Positions 7,788 through 17,201 are shown, counted from the first letter of the stretch. The stretch: 22,500 bases of DNA from Chara braunii (GCA_003427395.1 BFEA01000050.1:2169226-2191725), one strand, 5' to 3'. Notes: generated by a model from the letters alone, not told the origin. Numbers and translations: made by a program.

Positions 7788-8941
7788 TCATTTAGCTGGC
7801 ACCACTCCCTCCACCGCTGACGAGCCTTCTTCTTTCTTGGTTCCCCCACTGTCTACTCCATCAAGCCATCTTTTGTACGCGAGTCTAGCTTCCGCCGCCA
7901 CGAGCTCCTTGATTGCCTGATCTTTAACAATAAACTTAATATTCTTGTTCTTACACATCTGCTTCAGCTCTGGGACTTTCTTCGCTTGCAGGATCTCCTT
8001 CAACTCCAGAACAAAATCAACAACTCCTAATTTTGAGCAGGAGGCCACAACGCCGTTCTTCTTCTCCTCGGCTCCGGCGGGAGCTTTCCCCCGTGCTATT
8101 GCCGACCTCCTCCTGGTTACTTGCGGGGTAACTAACTCCACCTGGTCATCTGGCTCCAGCACTTTGTCGTCTAACACCAACCTCCTCTTCTGACTAGGGG
8201 TGATCACTGCACGCAGCCCCCGTCTCGTTCCGGGATCAGAATCATGCATGTATCGCAACAGATTGTCAGGCAGTGTCGTATCTCTCTGCTCTGGGGTTGG
8301 TAATCTGGCGTCAATTGTCGACTGCACATGTCCCTTAATTTGCTCCTCGAGCTGCTGCAGTTGCTTACTGAATGCTTGGGCTGCCCTCGCGTCCACCAGT
8401 TCTTCCGTGCGTCGACTTTCTGCTTCCTCCCTCTGTTTGGCCTCATCGAGCTTCCTCTTCTCTTCCTCCAACCGCTTCTTTTCAAGCTTCGCTCTACGTA
8501 GTTCCTCCTTCTCCTGCTGCTAACTCTCGAAAAGGCAAACAACCTGCTTATCCTGTCGTCAAAGTCTTCTTTCCTCGGCCAGCTACGCCCTCCCCCATAG
8601 TACGTGCTTTGCCCATGCACCCCAGTGCCGCCAGGAACCTGCGGCTGGCCGCTTTGCTGCTGCAGACCACTCCAATTTCTCCCGTTCCTCTTATTCGGAC
8701 AATCCCTTGCATAGTGCCCATACTCACCACAAGTGTAGCACTCACCAGACTGTCGTCTCGGTGGGATGAGTTGGGTGGACACGGGTGGAGGGGGTGGAGG
8801 GGGAGGGTGTGGTGGTGGTGGTGGTGGTGGAAGGGGTGTCTGGTTAGGTTGCTGTATATAAGCACTTGACGCTGCCCCATATTCAGGGTACTGAGCCGTT
8901 ATGTGCGACGTGAAGGTCGCAACTAATGAGCGACTAATCTA
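7788..8941 (-). pseudogene. ORF1: proline-rich, CCHC zinc knuckle and coiled-coil protein (gag-like)
   Basis: The upstream part (frame from 8941, no ATG before the knuckle) has a poly-Pro/His stretch coded by a GGT-type repeat at about 8812-8832. It then has a zinc knuckle C-x2-C-x4-H-x4-C (CYTCGEYGHYARDC, 8740-8699), which suggests RNA binding. After one frameshift near 8520 the product is a highly charged coiled coil (KEELRRAKLEKKRLEEEKRK) followed by a basic region with TPSQKRRLVLDDKV and a Lys-rich segment, ending at TGA 7790-7788. Its position before the endonuclease suggests a nucleocapsid-like role. The true start is unknown; it may be non-AUG, spliced or lost. Confidence 0.65.
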
Positions 8942-9010
8942 TTAAATAACTTCGACTGCCTCAAGTCCAAAGATGTAGGCTAACTAAGTGTCGCGCCACA
9001 CGCTCTTGCT

Positions 9011-9070
9011 AAGAAGAAGAAGAAGAAGAATACGAGGAATAAGAATAATACTAATAATAATATTAATAAT

Positions 9071-9103
<33 letters not shown>

Positions 9104-9135
9104 AAGAAGAAGAAGAAGAAGAAGAAGAAGAAGAC

Positions 9136-9182
<47 letters not shown>

Positions 9183-9212
9183 AGAAGAAGAGGAGGAGGA
9201 GGAGGAGGAGGA
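9011..9212. repeat. GAA microsatellite with AAT and GGA segments
   Basis: About 200 bp of GAA triplets, interrupted by an AAT-rich part (9035-9073) and ending in GGA triplets (about 9188-9212). The poly-Arg, poly-Phe and poly-Leu frames across it are not genes. Confidence 0.95.
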
Positions 9213-9397
9213 GGATGACCGTCAATCCTTGCTTCGCGTCGGACCCTACTCTTGCCGACAATAGCTCTGCTGGCCACTCAGTACCGCTATCCCAGGTCAG
9301 GTAGTCCGCCACGTCCTTCTTCACGCGGGAGCTTTTTCTCCACATTCGCAATCCTTCCCTCCGTCTGTTCAATACCACGATCGCCGCCAGATATCTT

Positions 9398-9557
9398 GCC
9401 ACTTCCAACTTCAAGCCCAGCCCCTCTCCACGTCAACGATCGTTCTCCCACCGCTGATTCCTTTCGCCGGATAACTCGCCACTTCCAACTTCGAGCCCAG
9501 CCCCTTTCCACGTCAACGATCGTTCTCCCACTGCTGATTCCTTCCGTTCAGGTGGCC
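9398..9557. repeat. 80-bp tandem repeat, two clear units
   Basis: Units begin at 9398 and 9478 with GCCACTTCCAACTTC and share AGCCCAGCCCC, CCACGTCAACGATCGTTCTC and CTGATTCCTT. A third, much more diverged unit may follow from about 9558. Confidence 0.8.
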
Positions 9558-10270
9558 CGTTACTCCCAACTCTAGCTGACCCTCTCCTGCGTCAGCAACC
9601 GCTTTCACACTACTGCTCTTGCGTTAGCGTTAGTAACGTCAACGAACACGTCCTGCTCTCGATGTGCTTCGACCACCGTGTGCGCTCTTCGTTGGGAAGA
9701 CGACAGGTATCGGTAGTAATCCNNGGTCAGTTAGCCCGTCAACCGCCTACTCCGCACACGACACTTCCCCACGGCAGCGATCACTCTCGTAGCCGTTAGG
9801 TGTACTCATCACACTCGAAGCAGTTCCGATGCGTCGTCGTTACTCCCGACCTCTCCCGTCGCTCATCCGTCCTTCACTTTCAGTACTTCTCGAAACCCGA
9901 GAAACGCCACTGCCTCAACTCAGTATCTTCAACATTCCTTGGACTCATACTCTCAATCGTCCTTCTTCTTCTTCACTCCGTTCCCTTCGCTTTGCTGCTT
10001 CAGCGTCATAACCACCTCTATGAGTACCTCACACTGTTCCACTCCAAACCCTTGCACCACTCCACAAACTGTACTAACTTCGATGATCCACCCTGCCAAT
10101 CCCTCTTTCCTTTCTCACCTACAGCTACTATACCTCTAGTCTTCTCGTCTCCGCACTACTTCTTCGCTGCGTTACCTTGCTTTGATACGTTACCTGGTCA
10201 CTGCTTCCCTGCTGAGATGACGTAACCACCTCCACGAGTATGACCTCTCGTTGGGTTGTTACGCTTCTGA

Positions 10271-11239
10271 GAACGAAACAGAAATGGCGAGGCAATCACC
10301 ACTCGTCCATGCTTACAGATATGTCAGAAACCTACATGGACAGTCAAGCTCACGAACGCGGACATTCCCCGACGCGTTTCGCTTGGTTGCGCACCAGGCT
10401 TATCAAGGGGCGAACCACACTCCCGCATCCACCTGACTGACCGCCTTGAGCTCTGAGGGCCGTTCTGGCCTTGCCCTCACTTATACAGCACTCGTGCCTC
10501 TTCGCACGTGTAACAACTTGGCGTAGGCATTCCCTGCACTACGCATAACAGAACGGAGTCGCCTTGCCTACACCCCACCAGACCTCACATGTGCGCCCAC
10601 ATTGCGCTCGCTGTGTCCGTTCTAGCACGTGCACCGGTCTGCCACGGAGCCTCCGGGCGCAAAAACAACTCATCAGAGCCTGAAAACGTCTAGGTACATC
10701 CGTTCTGTGCTTTGGTTCCTGCAGGGTATAAGCCCTACCCGGTTTTTCCTCTCTCTCTAGTGTTTCCCGCCGGACTCCCTCACGGACGAGCTAAAAGTAC
10801 ATACCTAAATCCTTATTATACTATTTCCTAGCTTGCTATCCCGCTCCTTATGGTACCATTCCCCCGGTATTTGCCCACTCAGCAACCCCCTCGGCTCTTC
10901 CTTCCCTCGGCTTGTTCCCCGCTTAACTACCCGCTTCTGACACGTCCAACGTTTCTATTTTTTGCTCCGTATCTACTATACAGTCCGACAATTCTACTAT
11001 CGGGCGTCCTACGCAGCTCTACTATGGTACATAAATTACAACCCGGTATCAGGTACCGGGACCCCCTGTTCCCGCTTGTTTAAGCGGGGGGACACACCCC
11101 CCTCACTCGCGGGATCAATTCATTCTCCTCCTGCCGGACTGCGTCTCGCAAATTGCACCAGTCCTTCGACTAGCATCTGCCATGCTTCGCTAAAGGAACT
11201 GGTAACTCTGGCAAAATTCGCCAGAGTGTGGAAGAAGAA
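10271..11239 (-). repeat. Pseudo-LTR copy 2 (5'-truncated upstream copy)
   Basis: A direct repeat of 4018-4989 that includes the last RT codons. Its 5' end falls in GAAGAAG, directly after an eight-base-arm hairpin (ACTCTGGC with GCCAGAGT, 11210-11227), and runs straight into GAA microsatellite. Microhomology between the element and the target can explain the join. Confidence 0.9.
10367..10410 (-). ncRNA. Hammerhead ribozyme (type I), pseudo-LTR copy 2
   Basis: This has the same organisation as copy 1: CCCC (10410-10407), UUGAUAA core, stem II, GAAA (10380-10377), ACGCGU stem III, C17 at 10371 and GGGG (10370-10367). Stem II has one C-A mismatch because 10383 is T. The core, including U3 and A8, is unchanged although the repeats differ at about 3-4% of sites. 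Downstream UCCGCGU can pair with upstream AUGCGGGA beyond an internal loop, giving the longer stem I usual for such ribozymes. The two predicted cleavage sites are 6,252 nt apart. Confidence 0.7.
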
Positions 11240-11527
11240 GAAAAAGAAGAAGAAGATGATGATGGTGATAATGATGACGACGACGACGATGAAAACCACA
11301 ATGATGACAACCATGACAACAATTATGGTGGCAACAATGACAATGACAAAGACAATAACGACAACAGCAATGATGGTGGCGATGACAAACGGTAACAACG
11401 ACGACGACGACGACGAAGAAGAAGAAGAAGAAGAAGAAGAAGAAGAAGAAGAAGAAGAAGAAGAAGGAGAAGAAGAAGAAGAAGTGGAAGAAGAAGTGGA
11501 AGTGGAAGAAAAAAAAGAAGAAGAATG
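11224..11527. repeat. Complex GAA/GAC/GAT trinucleotide microsatellite
   Basis: It starts and ends with GAA runs and has a middle of GAT, GAC and AAC triplets. It forms the outer flank of the Penelope-like element. The acidic plus-strand frame through it is an artefact of triplet repetition. Confidence 0.95.
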
Positions 11528-11529
11528 GC

Positions 11530-12240
11530 TAGTGGGTGTACTTGAGAGGAGGTCAAGGCATGCAATGCATGCTGTTCAGCAGAAATCATCATTAATATTA
11601 TTTGTTTTCTGAATTGCACTGCTTTACTAACCCTGCATGGACTGTCCCCGCCCCATCTGCCCCTCGGCCCGACAACTCCCCACAAAAAGCAACCGCTCTT
11701 CGAGAACCCCTGAGTCGTGGATGACATAGGGGTGCTATTGGGCCTCGCGACCGGCTCTCCATGCCGTTCGTGGGTGGCAAGGGGAATCTTCACAATCGGG
11801 GACCAGTGGGATGACCGGAAGGGCACGTGGAAGGAGGAGTGTCAGCTCAGGGAACAACTGAAATTTTAAAGAGGAGGCTCCTAAAACTGGAACTTGGCCA
11901 AGGGGCTGTACCCCTGACATGGCTAGCGCAACTGAAAAGAGGACCCACAAGAGGACCCACAATCTTGAAGAGAGATTGGGTGCCAATGGGTGGTGATGCA
12001 CACTGAACTACAGCACCCAACAAAAATCTGGAAGATGATTGAAGTGTCACCAAATGATGCCCGCCTGAAACCATATGACATTTGCCACCCGGGGCCAGCT
12101 GAACCCCCCTAGCTTGGAGTGAAGATGAGCACAAAATGAAAAACGGGGCTGGCCTCATCAGAGTCAGAGTAGTGGAGGAAGCTGACCATACCTTTTTTTT
12201 TTTTTTTTTTTTTTTTTGAAGCTGACCATACCTACCATGC
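11530..12240 (+). other. Region without a clear gene, possible LINE decay
   Basis: No intact frame is convincing. In the plus-strand frame around 11895-12000 a product resembling LTWLAQLKRGPTRGP then ILKRDWVPMGGDA can be read, and it leads toward the LINE-like segment that follows. The earlier part (11530-11890) shows nothing I recognise. GAGGACCCACAA is repeated in tandem near 11938. Confidence 0.35.
12178..12232 (-). mobile_element. Tail-only retroposon insertion: (T)25 flanked by a 15-bp direct repeat
   Basis: GAAGCTGACCATACC occurs exactly at 12178-12192 and 12218-12232, separated only by 25 T. A perfect target-site duplication around a pure poly(A) tail (minus strand) is the expected product of LINE machinery when reverse transcription stops within the tail. 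Confidence 0.7.
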
Positions 12241-12837
12241 CTATGAACCAAATCCTCTGATAGCCAAACTCGCATTGGACTCAAATGATTGGGAGTGGGC
12301 ACAGATGGGAGCAACAATATCTATGAGGTTATGGCACTATACGGTTAAACAGGGATATAGAGTGATCCACAACAAACACCAATCCACACAAATAATTCAA
12401 AACAAATGGAACGGGACTCCATTTTGCCTGCTAATCGCCTCAATAACTCCAGGTAGGCATCTTATGCGTGCATTATGCCCACATCTCATAGAGCCCTGCA
12501 ATGGTAGATTCTGTATCGATGCCTGCCCACCCCGAATTGGATCGTCTCCCGAACAACTCAGGAACAACAGGGTAGACTATCTCCCATCTGCAGATATTGT
12601 GGCAGGGCCACTCAGCCTGCAAGGGCCATGTTGGAGCACTGTCTCTTGGGCTGCCCTATGGCCACCCAAATATGGAGACGGTGGGATGGGGCATGGAAGA
12701 AGCTGACGAACTCTCAGTCCCCGTGGGATGTCGGCCTCCTGCTCTTGGGCACACATACCCACGACCTGCCACCGTGGTCTCCATATGAAATCAATATGTT
12801 TCGGGTTACAAGATTGGGGGTTCTCATGACAGTGTGA
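12241..12837 (+). pseudogene. LINE (L1-like) reverse transcriptase C-terminal remnant with zinc-binding domain
   Basis: The first part reads DSNDWEWAQMGATIS and WHYTVKQGYRVIHNK, resembling the segment that precedes the zf-RVT domain in plant non-LTR retrotransposons. After a frameshift near 12570 the frame carries CRYCGRATQPA (Cys at 12589 and 12598) and EHCLLGCPMATQIWRRW, matching the C-x2-C...H-x4-C...IW pattern of zf-RVT. It ends at TGA 12837. The catalytic RT core is absent, or too decayed to see upstream. This is a dead fragment. Confidence 0.55.
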
Positions 12838-15357
12838 AGAAATCAGTGCTCCTTCGATCGCGGTCACAATACCTTTGGCTTCCCGCTGTAACACCCAACC
12901 TCACGCCCAGCGCGACTTCCTGATCGGAGTGGGAGGGGGGTCGAAAGTGCGAAAAAGGGGGTGTGCCAAGGATTTAAGGAAAGTGGGGGTGGAGTCTCAG
13001 GTCGGAATTGAGATCTCCGGTGGCAGGTTTACAACGGTGCAAGATGGTACGTGAAGATCGTGTCTGGGGTTATCATCTCTTCTAGTTGCGTCTCTATGGT
13101 CTGGTGAACCAGTGGGTCGTGGTGGCTGTCGCGGGGTTCGAACAGTTGTCAGCGCCGCTCGGCTTCGGTTCGGGTTCGCCGGGTAATTTTCGAAGCTCGA
13201 TACGCCTGGTGCTGCTCGCGCTTTTCGCACGATGTGCGGGGCCAATAGCGAGCTATGGAATTCCACGGTACTACTGTGAGCTGGTGATAGGGAAGGAGGA
13301 AATGGAAGGGATAGAAATTGGTGCTAATAACGACGAAGCCCAGAGATATGTAATATTGGGTGTTGTTAGTCTCCGGATAGTCTGGTCCCCTAGGGTCGTT
13401 AGTTATGGCCCAGTGAAAGTCTCCAGTTTCCCCGCCGTCTGAGATGTTCACCCTCCCATTATTCACGATACTCCGGGTCCCTCAGTCTCTCACGATCGGT
13501 GATCCAAAAGAGGGGTTTTACAGCCATATCCGATTAATGAACTCAGTCTCCCGCATCCTTATAGTGAGTTCGAGGTCGACTCATGCAGACCCGTGCGTAC
13601 GCTACGACTCGGTTTTCTCGAGATCACGGTCGTACGCGAGCGTGCCCATGAGCGAAAGTGGATCAGATTCGGGTCCCTCGTGTCGAGGTATCGGTTGAGT
13701 CCTACCTGCATGCAACTATCCTATCCACACAATTTCGGGAGGGATTAGTCACTACATTCACATCCATGCCATTTATGTGACGAAGGGAGAGGGGCAATCA
13801 CAGTATCGTCGGTAATCTGATGATGATCAACGGTTTAATGGTTAAACCCAGACGTCTGTAGCGAGTATTTTCGAGCAGGTCTGGGACTATTGATCGACAC
13901 AGATGGATACTAGAAAGTGACGAAATAATTAAACATGCATCACCAAATAAGATAAGAGAAATCCGAAAAGATCACTCAAAGGAAAAAAAAGAAGGGTTCA
14001 CATACATGTCATGCATACACACGAAGCAAATGCAACAAAGAAGATCCGAAACGATTTACAAAGAAAGCCAAAGAGGGCCGCAGCAAGATCGGCCCAAGTA
14101 GAAATCAAAATTATACAGATAGTTGGAAGAAGAGATTTCATCCCACGCATATCTGATCTCTCTCTCTCTTTCTCTCTACATTCCCCGATGAGGGCAGTCC
14201 GTCGTCTCGCATCAACACAGATTTGTCACCCCACTTGGTTCGAGCATGCAATCCAGGTTCGTCTGTGCGCCACAGTCCATCGCGGCCCGTACGTCAACCC
14301 CGCATACCCGACATCAGCTCGTCGGATCGCCTAACTCTCTCGTCGACTCACCTCTCAAGCTGACTCGTTAGCCGACCCTTACTGATCGCGCCAACTCCAA
14401 AGTTCATAGAGAGCAAACTACTCGCGCTTGCAAAATTTATAGCATGCATGCTTGCGCAAAAGGTACGGGATTAAGCCCAAGTGGTCCGGAGGATAAGAGA
14501 GGAAAGGCCTACGTCTACATGGCCAGGTCGCGGCGTGGGGGACGTAGCCGCACTCCAGGCATCGATCCGACCATACAGGCGTTCAGGCCAATTAGAAGTA
14601 AGGCAAAGAAGAAGAAGACGAGGAAATCAAGAAAGGAGAGAGATACAATTACAATCGCGCCCGCTGAAAGCGACAGTTACACAAGATTAAGGGCGCGATC
14701 AAGTCAGAGCCCAGTTCCTGGCACAATAGGATGTGCGCGAGTGAGAAGCGCGACACAACAAAATTCAGATTACCTAAATTCCTAGCTTAAGTCCTAATTG
14801 TAATAATAAATTATGAAGAGCCCCGAAACAATTCCGTGATCTCGTGGGGGCTCGACGTCAGTTGAAAATTCAAAAACGATATTCCCACGCGATGATCGCA
14901 CCAAAAATTCCTAGTGCTTAGAGCAGAATAAAAAAGAGGCCATGGCCACCGTTGTCCGTCGCGCTCGCTAAGGCGCGATTACCCAATCGTTGGCGCGAGA
15001 CTTTCCCGACACCGACTCGACAAATTCCCATAGAAAACAAAAAGAAACGAGGGCATCCATGCAATTTGCCCGACTGACCCATCTTTCCACAACTCATCCA
15101 TCCAGCCCATTCATTTCCCCAGGGAAGCTTCGCGTAGAAAGCCTCGCGATTACAAAAAATGGTTCGTCACATATGTGACGCCCAGGGGGTTCCAAACTTG
15201 AGCAAGCTCCCGCTTGCTCACACACTTATGCGTCGATCTATATCCCGAGGATCGATGCGGAGCTCACACATGCCACTTACCGTAGGATCTGAGTGTGGAA
15301 GTCATTCAGTTGTGGCATTCGTGGGCTCAATCCAAGACGTTGCTCGGGAAAGGTAAT
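12838..15357. other. Gene-poor stretch, probably 3' end/LTR of the Ty3 element
   Basis: About 2.5 kb without a recognisable protein. Small frames (13086-13442 plus, 13149-13466 minus, 14444-14785 plus) have no domain. A TGTAACACCC at 12887 is a possible LTR end. Near 15167-15178 the palindrome TCACATATGTGA joins CGTCACA to TGTGACG, which could be an LTR edge or a nested junction. A perfect small hairpin GGTTTAATGGTTAAACC lies near 13830. I could not find the LTR pair because the 5' LTR is outside the window. Confidence 0.4.
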
Positions 15358-15882
15358 CTAATTACGGGTGGGGGGAGGGGGTGGATAAACTTGGGGAAGA
15401 GGAAGCATGAAGCGGTAAATTTCCCTATCGCTAAAGGGGAGTGGGACGTAACAGACAGAGCGATGAATGCGGGGAAAGCGATGGTGTCGGCGTTGATGGC
15501 GGAGAGAGGCGAGGTAGTCAGGGTAGAGGGTGCAGAGGGTGCGGCGGATAGCAGCACGGAAATCGTCGTATTCCTCGTACGCGGCAATTGTGCCCGTGAT
15601 GACGAAATAAACCTCTATATTATTATATTCCTGCCAATCCACACTTAAGAGAAGGACGTGGAGGGGGAAAGAAGTGACGAGCGAGCAAGTAGTAGTATGC
15701 GGGAAGATGGTGACCAGAAGGCGGGTGGCGTAATGATGATAGAAGAGGGAAAGTGGAAACGACTGCCACCTATCGGGAAACGGGGTTCGACCTAAGAGCT
15801 GTTGGATGGTGAGGAAGTCACGGGGACGACGGGATAACGACCGGGGACGAAGCCCGAGCGCCCGCATCTCGACGTAGACGAA
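15358..15882 (-). CDS. Unrecognised open frame, about 170 residues
   Basis: Open from a TAG just above 15882 to the stop at 15358, with an ATG at 15867. The product has a natural-looking composition, with runs such as DWQEYNNIEVYFVITG and EYDDFRAAIRRTLCTLYP, and ends in poly-Pro. It lies on the same strand as the Ty3 element and downstream of its integrase. No family is recognised. The overlapping frame that continues the previous ORF is Arg/Ser/Pro-rich, so only one of the two is likely to be real. Confidence 0.3.
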   Translation of the reverse strand, partial: FVYVEMRALGLRPRSLSRRPRDFLTIQQLLGRTPFPDRWQSFPLSLFYHHYATRLLVTIFPHTTTCSLVTSFPLHVLLLSVDWQEYNNIEVYFVITGTIAAYEEYDDFRAAIRRTLCTLYPDYLASLRHQRRHHRFPRIHRSVCYVPLPFSDREIYRFMLPLPQVYPPPPPTRN

Positions 15883-16093
15883 GGGGTGCGGGTGAAACTA
15901 GGGAGGATTGGGAGGGTGATTCACTTCGTCTCCGGCGTCGGCTTCTTGATCCCTCTGCGGCGGCGCCTCCATCCCTCTCGTCTTCTTCCCACGGCGGTTC
16001 TGGACTGCACGCCGGATCGCCCTACAATAGTTGTGGTGGCGGCTCCTGTGATTCTTCGATCGGGCGTTTGCCTTTCGTTTTTTCCCATTTCCT

Positions 16094-17201
16094 TCATGCT
16101 GCGTCCTCCTCCTCCTCTCTGGTTAGCTCTGCCAGGTCGCTGGATTCGTCAGATCCGCCTTCCTCTTCCAACTCGGATCCTTCCGATCCTGAGTCTTCCG
16201 ACCCGCGATAATTGGGATCGTCTTCCCGATCTTTTTCCTCTTTGACTTCTTCTTCTTCGTCCGTCGGATGAGTGGGTCCCACGTGGAAAGATCAGTGACG
16301 TCGACACTCAGGTATGCACCCTTCGAGGGTAAGTAGTAGCTACCTTCCTCCAATTCCGTAAACGTGGACCAAAGAAGATGCGGCTCCAGGGTATGAGCGA
16401 GCGTGGTTGTTCCCGGCTTCTCGTCGCAATGCGAGAAGATCTCCAACGACAGATCGTCCAACACTTGGGCTACAAATACCAGTAGCTCGTCCGTAATGAA
16501 GTCCAGATGGCCGTCGCGCACTTCTTCGAAGAAGATCCCCCAAAAATCTCCCTCTGTGTCCGTTCTCCACCCTTGGATGAGCAGCAACTACAGCTCGTCG
16601 TCCGGGATCTCGTCCTCCTCACTCCTATCTGCGGGTTCCACCCAATGGAAGGCGACGTCGAGGAGGCAAAAATTGAGCGCTACGTAGGCTTGCCACCACC
16701 ATGTCCACTTGACTGCGTCCAGAATCGGCACATCCAATTGCTTGATTGTGAAGGACGGAGACGCTTCCACGACAGATTGCCAAAACGTGGGAACATCAGA
16801 GGGGAGGCTGAAGGCAGAGAGGTGATGACCGTTCATTGGGGCGGAGCAAAAGGAAGAAGCTTGCGGAGGAAGACTTCTGGCGTGGCGGGGGAAGTACGGA
16901 GCTGGAGATTGATGTCGTTGGCCGTCACGATTCGATCGCACGGTCGAGCTAGCAATCGTACCCACGAAGTTGTGATGTCCGCTGCCCAGGCCCGCAACTG
17001 TTGGAAAATCTCAATGCGTCGTGCCGGATGCAGCGTAGTGATGTCGCCCGTGAAGACGACGATGACAGACAAGTGGCTCTCCTTTGGTGGGGACAGCCGG
17101 AAGAAGGCCGACACCTCAGCCAATACACGTGCCGCCTCAGCCTGCGTGAATCGGAATTCTGTTGCCGCGTGAATGGTCGTTGTACTGAAAAAGGCCGCAA
17201 A
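16094..17201 (-). pseudogene. ORF downstream of integrase, unknown function (broken)
   Basis: The frame opens after TGA 17204-17202 with no ATG; the preceding CCTTTTTCAG could be a 3' splice site. The first part (to about 16840) includes QAEAARVLAEVSAFFRL, VVFTGDITTLHPARR and LRAWAADITTSWVRLL. After a frameshift comes a Trp-rich hydrophobic segment (KWTWWWQAYVALNFCLL) and SEEDEIPDDEL, then TAG 16590-16588. In the same frame follow DFWGIFFEEVRDGHLDF and LEEGSYYLPSKGAYLSVD. A last frameshift near 16285 leads into an acidic tail (DEEEEVKEEKD; EDSGSEGSELEEEGG) ending at 16094. Reconstructed length would be about 370 residues. I recognise no domain. It may be an extra ORF of this Ty3 lineage or a captured gene. 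Confidence 0.5.

Larger units (their letters stand above)
8945..10270 (-). other. 5' region of the Penelope-like element, no gene seen
   Basis: This lies between ORF1 and the start of the upstream pseudo-LTR copy. It holds a long GAA tract, GGA triplets, two 80-bp tandem units and two unknown bases at 9723-9724. The plus-strand frame 9800-10225 has no recognisable feature. Motifs such as ACCACCTC followed by GAGTA recur near 10012 and 10220, so the region may be an old degenerate repeat array. Confidence 0.5.
4018..11239 (-). mobile_element. Penelope-like retroelement with N-terminal GIY-YIG (Chlamys-type layout) and pseudo-LTRs
   Basis: Reading on the minus strand, the order is partial 3' copy (11239-10271), 5' region, ORF1 with CCHC knuckle, GIY-YIG endonuclease, RT, 3' UTR ending near 4018. 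Canonical EN+ Penelope elements carry GIY-YIG after the RT; an N-terminal endonuclease marks the permuted Chlamys clade known from green algae and other eukaryotes. The 0.97-kb direct repeat upstream of the full unit matches the pseudo-LTR arrangement of PLEs. Both copies hold a hammerhead. The coding part has at least four frameshifts and a nonsense codon, so this copy is probably inactive. Whether the upstream partial copy belongs to the same insertion cannot be settled without other copies. Confidence 0.8.

Noticed and set aside
8988-9414. Long poly-Arg, poly-Leu and poly-Phe open frames
   Set aside because: They are translations of the GAA/TTC microsatellite with no domain.
10669-10675. 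CTGATGA on the minus strand as another hammerhead core
   Set aside because: No GAAA follows at a usable distance, and the other pseudo-LTR copy reads CTAACGA here, so the match is chance.
10962-11612. Plus-strand 216-residue acidic open frame
   Set aside because: It joins antisense pseudo-LTR sequence to a trinucleotide microsatellite and has no independent support.
13125-13150. GGTTCGAAC as a tRNA T-loop
   Set aside because: No acceptor, D or anticodon arms can be built around it.
13818-13850. CTGATGA followed by a hairpin, as a hammerhead
   Set aside because: The hairpin GGTTTAATGGTTAAACC is real, but GAAA and the stem I/III pairing are missing.
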